Origin: Anaerolineae bacterium | GTDB lineage: Bacteria; Chloroflexota; Anaerolineae; Aggregatilineales; Phototrophicaceae | NCBI GenBank assembly: GCA_022820125.1 | Contig: JAJEGA010000036.1 | Span: forward strand, 1-64,000 | Direction of reading: 5' to 3' | Length of the DNA stretch: 64,000 nucleotides | Part shown: in pieces, positions 58,620-64,000 of the stretch | How positions within the stretch are numbered: position 1 is the first letter of the stretch | How the letters are laid out: the number at the start of each line of letters is the position of its first letter | Notes under the pieces: model-generated | The model's input: the letters and a program-made list of their open reading frames with translations, nothing else | What the model was told of the DNA's origin: nothing | Database searches by the model: none | Made by a program: the position numbers and the translations under genes

Positions 58620-60031
58620 TCCTGAAACAAGTCCCGCGTCTGCAACGCGCTCTCCAGCCGCCAGTTGAGCAGCGCCGTCAACAGTTCCCGCTTCAGGCCC
58701 GCCAGCGCGTCATCATCCCAGCGGTTGTCAAGCTCGCCCGGATCCGCTTCCAGGTCGAAGAGCTGTCCATACTCCTCGCCCGCGAAATGCACCAGCTTGT
58801 AGCGCTCGCTGCGAATCATCGTCTGATAAGGACCTTCGTAGTTGCCATCAGCCGGATGCTCGGCGAAGACGTATTCGCGCCCGCGCCAGGGCCGCCCGCG
58901 CAGCGCCGGCATTAGCGAGCGCGCCTGCATATCCGCCGCGGGCGCCACACCCGCCAACTCCAGCACGGTCCGCCCGATATCCATCCACTGGCATAATTCG
59001 CCGACGCGCCGCCCCGCCCCAATACGTCCCGGCGCCCAGAAGATCGCCGGCACGCGCGTGATAATGTCATACATCGTCCACTTTTGAATCTGCCCGTGAT
59101 CGCCCAGGCAATCGCCGTGATCGCTGGTGAAGATGACGATGCTATTCTCCAGGTAGCCGCGCGTTTCCAGCGCCTCCATGATCTGCCCGACCTGCTGGTC
59201 AATCATGCTGACGTTGGCGGCGTAATATGCGCGCAGTCGCTGCAGCTGCAAACGCGACGGCTCCAGCAAGTGCACGACCGAATCGTGATCGACTTCGGTG
59301 TTGTGTTGGCGGTAGCGCCGATAGGGTGGCGGCTGGCCCTCGAGCTCCGCCCGCGTCACTTCGGGCAGCGGCAGATCGCGGTCGATGTATTCGGCGGCCG
59401 CCTCCGGCGTCGGGTCGTAGGGCGGGTGCGGGCCGGGAAAGCCGATCTGCAAGAAAAGCGGCTCAGTCCGCGGGTAGGTATTCAGCCACCATTGCGCCAG
59501 CCCGCCGACGAAATTATCCGAATGCGTCTCCGGCGGCAGATCCCAACTGAAGGCGCCCATGCGCTCGCGATAATCATCGCGCTGCCGATAGAGCTCGCGC
59601 TGCTGCTTGACCAAGCCGCGCGCCTGCAATGCCTTGTCCCATTCATCAAAATAATAACGCCCTTGCAGGTAGCGGTCTTTATTCTCCACCACATAACGCT
59701 CGTGGAAACCCAGCGGCGTCTCGAAAGGGTTGCTGTGCATCTTGCCGATATTGACGCAGTGATAACCAGCCGCGTTCAAATCCTCTACCCAGGAATGCCG
59801 CCAGCGGTCGCCATTGCGCATGATGCCGGTGACGTGCGGATAATATCCGGTGAACAGGCTCGCCCGCGCCGGCGCGCAGGAGGGCGCGTTGATATGGCAA
59901 TTGTCGAAGCTGACGCCTTCGTTCACCAGTCGGTCGAGATTGGGTGTGTCCATATAGGGGAAGCCAAGCGCGTTGACAGTGTCGTAACGCTGTTGGTCGG
60001 TGATGATGAGAATGATATTGGGCTGGGTCAT
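58610..60031 (-). CDS. Sulfatase (formylglycine-dependent, type I)
   Basis: This 473-aa sulfatase has metal Asp in 'IILIITDQQRYD' (D12), 'APSCAPARASLFTGYYPH' with C52 in C-x-P-x-R for conversion to formylglycine, 'IGFPGPHPPYDPTPE', and 'IVIFTSDHGDCLGDHG' (~300-315). It removes sulfate esters, probably from sulfated sugars. No signal peptide is evident, so it should act inside the cell, and a separate formylglycine-generating enzyme is needed. GGGAAGAG precedes ATG 60031. The cupin isomerase ends 19 bp upstream, so the two form a unit. Confidence 0.91.
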   Translation of the reverse strand: MTQPNIILIITDQQRYDTVNALGFPYMDTPNLDRLVNEGVSFDNCHINAPSCAPARASLFTGYYPHVTGIMRNGDRWRHSWVEDLNAAGYHCVNIGKMHSNPFETPLGFHERYVVENKDRYLQGRYYFDEWDKALQARGLVKQQRELYRQRDDYRERMGAFSWDLPPETHSDNFVGGLAQWWLNTYPRTEPLFLQIGFPGPHPPYDPTPEAAAEYIDRDLPLPEVTRAELEGQPPPYRRYRQHNTEVDHDSVVHLLEPSRLQLQRLRAYYAANVSMIDQQVGQIMEALETRGYLENSIVIFTSDHGDCLGDHGQIQKWTMYDIITRVPAIFWAPGRIGAGRRVGELCQWMDIGRTVLELAGVAPAADMQARSLMPALRGRPWRGREYVFAEHPADGNYEGPYQTMIRSERYKLVHFAGEEYGQLFDLEADPGELDNRWDDDALAGLKRELLTALLNWRLESALQTRDLFQDHR

Positions 60032-60050
60032 GGCGGTTGCTTTCTCTTCC

Positions 60051-60626
60051 CTAGCTAATTCGCGGATTATCCACCACCGTCGGCTGGCCATCACGCATCA
60101 GGACCAACTTGCGGAAGCCATCGCGCTCAATCGTGCCATAATCATGCCCGGCGCGCGCTTCCCATACTGAGAAGAAGACGAAATCCTCGTCACCAACATT
60201 GACCGTGCGATGCGCCCAGAAGGGCGGCACGTAGGCGGCGCTGCCCGCGACCATCTGAACCACGCTCGTCTCGCCCGTCTCGGTCTGCATGACCAGGCAG
60301 CCGCGCCCGGACAAGCCAAAGTAGACCTCGCCCTGCTCGCGCCGCGCGTGATAATGCCCCTTGGTCATGTGATATTCGTCGCCGATGCGCCCCGGCAGAA
60401 TCCGCGTCGTGCAATGGGGGATCTGCCCCTCCTCGTCCGGCAGCTCCACGCCTTGCACTTCGTAGATCAGGCGATCGCCTTCATCCGCCAGGGTTCGCCG
60501 CGCGGCTGCTTCATCGGCATACATCGACGCCATATCGCTCAGCTTCCGCTGAATCACGTAGCCCGGCGCCGAGAGTTCGCCGGAGGCAAAATCGACTTCG
60601 GTGACGAAAGGATTCATATAGCGCAT
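60051..60626 (-). CDS. Cupin-type glucose-6-phosphate isomerase-like protein
   Basis: This 191-aa protein matches the archaeal/bacterial cupin phosphoglucose isomerase family: 'EYHMTKGHYHARREQGEVYFGLSGRG' with metal ligands H91, H93, E100, and later H139 in 'FWAHRTVN'. The family interconverts glucose-6-phosphate and fructose-6-phosphate; here it may act on a related sugar phosphate released by the neighbouring sulfatase. The start at 60626 is 'MRYMNPF', with an alternative Met three codons on. Confidence 0.88.
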   Translation of the reverse strand: MRYMNPFVTEVDFASGELSAPGYVIQRKLSDMASMYADEAAARRTLADEGDRLIYEVQGVELPDEEGQIPHCTTRILPGRIGDEYHMTKGHYHARREQGEVYFGLSGRGCLVMQTETGETSVVQMVAGSAAYVPPFWAHRTVNVGDEDFVFFSVWEARAGHDYGTIERDGFRKLVLMRDGQPTVVDNPRIS

Positions 60627-60650
60627 TTCTAGTCCTGTTCCGCTTCTAGT

Positions 60651-61565
60651 TTAGCGAGATGCCGCTGCTGCCTGCCGCAGCTGCGCAAAAGATTCTTCAT
60701 CGAAATTTAGCTGAAACACTTCGGCGATCGCTTCCGCCCAGCCGTGCAGAAAGTAATTCCAGCCATCTTCCACGGACAGGTCCCGCGCCTCCGCCTGTGC
60801 CTGAGCATGCCGCATAAAATCTCGCCGCCCACGATAATTCAACTCCCAGACCAAGGCGCTGCGCGGGAAAAGCGCATCCGTGCTTAATGGCGAGCCGGGC
60901 ATGTCTTTGCCCATGCCAGTGGCATTGATGACCAGCGAACCGGCCGGCAGTCCAGCCAGCAGCGCATCGTTGCCGCCTGCATTCTGGCTGAGATGGTATT
61001 CGAATTGAATGCCGGTATCGAGCTTGCTGTGAATTCGCCGCATAGACTCCAGGCGTTCCGGCAATATGTCTGCAAGGATGAATCGGCGAGGATGCCCGCC
61101 GGCGCGTTGCGCCATGCCAACGCTGATGGCCGCCGCAGCGCCGCCAGCGCCGAGGCAAAGCACATCGCGCTTGCCGCCAATCCAATGCCCGCGCGGTACA
61201 AAACCATCCAGCGCCAATACCGAAGACAGCGGGTCTTTGGCGTAACCGAGCAGGCGCCCGCCACGCTTGGCGATGCAGGACAGCTCGTCGCTAAGGGAGG
61301 CTTGGGGGTCCAGCTCGTCAAACAGGTCGCGGCCAGCGGCCAGCAAGTCGATCTTGTGCGCTGTGACAAGCGCGCCGACCACCGACGAATTGTCTCTCAA
61401 TTGCCGCAGGCTGCGCCGATATGTCGCTTTCGGCGACCGCAGCGGCAAATCACAACCGACAATCTCCGCATGCAAACCCAATAGCGCCGCCCACCGCGGG
61501 AAGATCTTCATAATGGAAGACCCCCCAGTGCTGACGCCGACAAAGACGAACTTCGACTTCCTCAT
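60651..61565 (-). CDS. Shikimate dehydrogenase-like protein
   Basis: This 304-aa protein has the two-domain AroE architecture: substrate-domain Lys71 in 'GALVTAHKIDL', Asp111 in 'GYAKDPLSS' and an NADP-binding loop 'CLGAGGAAAAI' (~137-147). Differences from true AroE (for example 'VTAHK' for 'VT.P.K', and an unusual N-terminus 'STGGSSIMKIF') suggest a different hydroxyacid substrate such as quinate- or sugar-derived compounds. It lies between the cupin isomerase and the FGGY kinase genes on the same strand, gaps about 24 bp, in a sugar-catabolic group. Confidence 0.8.
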   Translation of the reverse strand: MRKSKFVFVGVSTGGSSIMKIFPRWAALLGLHAEIVGCDLPLRSPKATYRRSLRQLRDNSSVVGALVTAHKIDLLAAGRDLFDELDPQASLSDELSCIAKRGGRLLGYAKDPLSSVLALDGFVPRGHWIGGKRDVLCLGAGGAAAAISVGMAQRAGGHPRRFILADILPERLESMRRIHSKLDTGIQFEYHLSQNAGGNDALLAGLPAGSLVINATGMGKDMPGSPLSTDALFPRSALVWELNYRGRRDFMRHAQAQAEARDLSVEDGWNYFLHGWAEAIAEVFQLNFDEESFAQLRQAAAASR

Positions 61566-61589
61566 GGCGCCAGACTTCCGCGCCCGGGG

Positions 61590-63116
61590 CTATAAGGCGG
61601 CGATATCATCATACACGGGCGCCAGCGCCTGGTAGAGCGCCTCAAAGATCGGCAGCATGCGCTCGTAGATCGTCTGCGCTGCCGGGTCCGGCGTCATCGT
61701 CGCCGCCACCCGGTTCATGAGGTGTATCACATCAAAACCCGAATACAAGCCAACCCCAACCCCGCCGACCAAAGCCGCGCCCATTGAAGTCGCCTCTTCC
61801 AGGATCGCCAGCCGCTGCACCGGCAAGCCATAGATATCCGCCATAATCTGATTCCAGACTTGGCCGCTGGCGCCGCCGCCGATGACGCGCATCGCCTCAA
61901 TCTCAGTGCCTTGCGCGCGAAAAGCATTGAGGATAACGCGCAGGTTCATCGTCACGCCTTCAAGCACGGCGCGATACATATGGGCGCGCGTATGGCGGAT
62001 GGTCAAACCGACGAAGGCGCCCCGGGCATGCGGGTTCCAACGTGGGCTGCGCTCGCCCAGCAGATACGGCAGGAAGAATAATCCCTCCGCGCCCGGCGCA
62101 ACCTGCTGGACTTCCAGGTTGATCAACTCATAGGGACTGATGCCGAGGCGCTCGGCAGTCTCCTTTTCAAAGAGCGCGAGCTGGTCGCGCGTCCACTGAT
62201 ACGAGGCGCCGGCCGCTTGCATGGTGCCGGTCGGCATGAACATATTGGGAATGACATGCCCAAAGGTAAAGGTGCGATAATCGGGATCGTAAATCGGCGC
62301 CGGCGTCGACAGCGCGATCCAGGACGATGAACCAACGTAGTTATAAGCTGAGCCTTCCCCGATGACCCCGGCGCCAGCCGCCGCGCAAGCGCCATCGCCT
62401 CCGCCGATGACAACTGGTGTGCCCGCAGCCACGCCGACTTCGCCCGCGGCATCGGCGCGAACTTCGCCGACTACATCAATCGATTGCCGAATCCGCGGCA
62501 GCGTCTCCAGCGGCAGCTCGCAAGCATCGATAATAACATCCGACCACTCCCCGCGCTCCAAATCATAGATCAGCGCGCTAGAGGCATCGGACGGGTCGGT
62601 GACAAACGCGCCGGTCAGCCGCGCCACGATGGCGTCTTTGGCTTGTACGAACTTATGCGTCGCGCGGTAGATGTCGGGCTGGTTATCGCGGATCCACAGG
62701 ATTTTCGCCAAGGAGTAGGCTGCGCTGAGCCGATGCCCGGTGATGCGATAGACAGCGGCAAAATCCAGCCGCTCGCCGATCCAGCGTTCTTGCTCCAAAG
62801 CGCGCTGATCAGCCCAGATGATGGCATTGCGCAGCGGACGCCCCGCGCGATCAAGGGGCACAGCGCCCATCATCTGCCCGCTAAAGGTGATGCAGGCGAT
62901 ATCGGCGCCACTGACGCTGGTCTCGCTCAGCAGCCGCCGCGTCGACAGGCAGACCGCTTGCCACCAGTCCTCGGGGTTCTGCTCCGCCCAGCCCGTATGC
63001 GCGTATTCGGTTTCATAGCCGCAGAACGAAGCGCCGACAAGCGCCCCCTCGCGATCGTAGAGGGTGGCTTTATTGCCAGTGGTGCCGAGATCATGGGCGA
63101 TGATGTGGTTGGGCAT
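61590..63116 (-). CDS. FGGY-family carbohydrate kinase (xylulokinase-like)
   Basis: This 508-aa kinase has the N-terminal phosphate loop 'AHDLGTTGNKATLYD' (~8-22), 'GWAEQNPEDWW' (~42-52), 'ITFSGQMMGAVPLD' (~75-88) and the C-terminal ATPase segment 'MRVIGGGASGQVWNQIMADIYGLPV' (~415-440) of FGGY kinases. Sequence features fit xylulokinase or L-ribulokinase-like enzymes, but the substrate is not fixed. It heads the four-gene unit (kinase, dehydrogenase-like, cupin isomerase, sulfatase) read toward lower coordinates. Confidence 0.9.
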   Translation of the reverse strand: MPNHIIAHDLGTTGNKATLYDREGALVGASFCGYETEYAHTGWAEQNPEDWWQAVCLSTRRLLSETSVSGADIACITFSGQMMGAVPLDRAGRPLRNAIIWADQRALEQERWIGERLDFAAVYRITGHRLSAAYSLAKILWIRDNQPDIYRATHKFVQAKDAIVARLTGAFVTDPSDASSALIYDLERGEWSDVIIDACELPLETLPRIRQSIDVVGEVRADAAGEVGVAAGTPVVIGGGDGACAAAGAGVIGEGSAYNYVGSSSWIALSTPAPIYDPDYRTFTFGHVIPNMFMPTGTMQAAGASYQWTRDQLALFEKETAERLGISPYELINLEVQQVAPGAEGLFFLPYLLGERSPRWNPHARGAFVGLTIRHTRAHMYRAVLEGVTMNLRVILNAFRAQGTEIEAMRVIGGGASGQVWNQIMADIYGLPVQRLAILEEATSMGAALVGGVGVGLYSGFDVIHLMNRVAATMTPDPAAQTIYERMLPIFEALYQALAPVYDDIAAL

Positions 63117-63247
63117 GTTTCGCTTGTCCAGGTCGCGTCTGCATTCCGCACAGCATATAGAAGCCGCCCTGATATTTCAAGCATGGCTGGGCAAGGTCAG
63201 AGAATTATATCCACGATATTCACCACTCCCCCTCCCAAAGCCAAAAC

Positions 63248-63276
63248 TTGACAATCGCAAAATAAACCATTAACAT
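63248..63276 (+). promoter_or_regulatory. Promoter before FN3-like gene
   Basis: TTGACA (63248-63253) and TAACAT (63271-63276) have 17-bp spacing in an AT-rich stretch, about 45 bp before ATG 63321. The -35 is a perfect consensus. Confidence 0.58.
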
Positions 63277-63320
63277 TCGATAAAATATTGCGCTCGTCCT
63301 ACTCCATAGAAGGTCCGCTG

Positions 63321-64000
63321 ATGTTTCCTTCGTCCGCCGCGCATACCCACAGCCTTGCTTTTCACCATCTCGTTCGTTCCCGTCGGTTCTACATCCTGCC
63401 GCTTATCCTCATCATCGCGCTGCTTAGCGCCGGAGGAGCGGCGCAGGCGCAGGACCCCACACCCTATCCCGACAATTTCAAAATCCAAGTCTATAATATC
63501 ACGCATAACAGCGCCGACATCGATTGGGGCGCGTTCGCCAACTATCTTAGGCAGCAGGGATTTAAGCCCAAATGGGTCCGTCAGAGCGATTATGTTAGCG
63601 AACATGGCGACAGCATCTATCGCAATTATGCTGTGCCGGCGCCAGTCGAATGGCGGTACAGATACCTTTGGGGCTGGGATAAAGAAAAGAGGCGTTGGGA
63701 AACCCGTATCTTCCAGCCCAACACCCGCTACAGCTTCACTTTAGAAATAGTGGACAAAGACTACCAGAATGCGCAGACCGTAGAAGTTGACTTTAAGACC
63801 AAGGCGGCGCCCAGAAGCGGCTCCGCGCCCACTGTCAACATATACGGCATTTCAACAAATACGGCGGACATCTCTTGGAGCGCGGCAGCGGCGAGCAATG
63901 TGCGCTATAATATCTATGTCAACTGGTTCTACCGGATGCAGGTTGGCAGCGCCGCCCCTAATAATGGCATTTGGTTGACGCGATTGCGCCCCGGCAGCGT
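63321..64000 (+). CDS. Secreted FN3-like repeat protein, truncated by window end
   Basis: This open frame runs to the window edge with 226 complete codons and no stop. There is a signal peptide with a basic front ('HHLVRSRRFYILPLILIIALLSAGGAAQA', cut near 'AQA-QD'). Two fibronectin type III-like segments follow: 'FKIQVYNITHNSADIDWGAF...YSFTLEIVD' (~55-145) and 'PTVNIYGISTNTADISWSAA...IYVNWF' (~160-210), both with the 'xxTADISW' strand and a Tyr-rich core. It is probably cell-surface or secreted and extends beyond the window. AAGG lies about 7 bp before the ATG. Confidence 0.75.
   Translation, partial: MFPSSAAHTHSLAFHHLVRSRRFYILPLILIIALLSAGGAAQAQDPTPYPDNFKIQVYNITHNSADIDWGAFANYLRQQGFKPKWVRQSDYVSEHGDSIYRNYAVPAPVEWRYRYLWGWDKEKRRWETRIFQPNTRYSFTLEIVDKDYQNAQTVEVDFKTKAAPRSGSAPTVNIYGISTNTADISWSAAAASNVRYNIYVNWFYRMQVGSAAPNNGIWLTRLRPGS

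Overview
The window looks like a chromosomal segment of an uncultured Chloroflexota bacterium (Anaerolineae/Caldilineae-like). This is inferred, not proven. It is GC-rich, densely coding and full of short overlapping operons. It has many ABC importers and carbohydrate enzymes, several large secreted beta-rich proteins (LysM, SH3b, FN3-like, spondin-like), DUF4438 and DUF6941-type proteins, LLM-class flavin oxidoreductases and phytanoyl-CoA dioxygenase/sulfatase genes. I see no rRNA, tRNA, CRISPR array or phage structural genes.

Layout. 0.3-2.2 kb: sugar-phosphate isomerase and an SDR epimerase. 2.2-7.3 kb: the two halves of a heterodimeric ABC exporter, flanked and interrupted by two copies of an unusual two-gene cassette (a ~137-aa DUF6941-like protein followed by a 52-64-aa charged protein). 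A third copy lies at 11.7-12.3 kb. 7.5-11.6 kb: a secreted beta-helix/LysM protein with a C13 tract at its 5' end, and a GH127 arabinofuranosidase-type enzyme. 12.4-16.6 kb: a sugar ABC importer with a divergently placed GntR/FCD regulator. 16.8-25.7 kb: a D-amino-acid-oxidase/RidA/LLM operon, an SH3b secreted protein, a 2-hydroxyacid dehydrogenase, then a DUF4438 pair with VOC and LDH2 proteins. 25.9-42.6 kb: a degenerate aminotransferase overlapping an intact one, a peptide-type ABC importer without ATPases, amidase and oxidoreductase genes, a complete branched-chain amino-acid-type ABC importer, a thioesterase and msrB. 42.8-52 kb: a 987-aa N6-adenine methylase (possible type IIG restriction enzyme), DinB, BNR and spondin-like proteins, an SDR, a homocysteine S-methyltransferase, and a compact SPPY methylase plus endonuclease VII/HNH pair that looks like a type II restriction-modification system. 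52-63 kb: a LarA-like protein and sugar isomerase, dehydrogenase, kinase, sulfatase and cupin isomerase genes that look like uptake-and-catabolism functions for modified sugars. The window ends inside a secreted FN3-like protein.

Two themes run through the window. First, at least eleven intergenic gaps hold palindromic repeats ending in TGTAGGGGCG. They are mostly arranged as inverted pairs (REPIN-like), and the stems vary in a compensatory way. Several sit between a transporter's binding-protein gene and its permease gene, where they could set expression ratios. One extended copy, 140 bp long, occurs twice in inverted orientation 35.7 kb apart. Second, the DUF6941-plus-small-protein cassette recurs three times at unrelated positions. 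At one of them it abuts, and may have remodelled, the 5' end of an exporter gene. This cassette is the best candidate for an undescribed system here.
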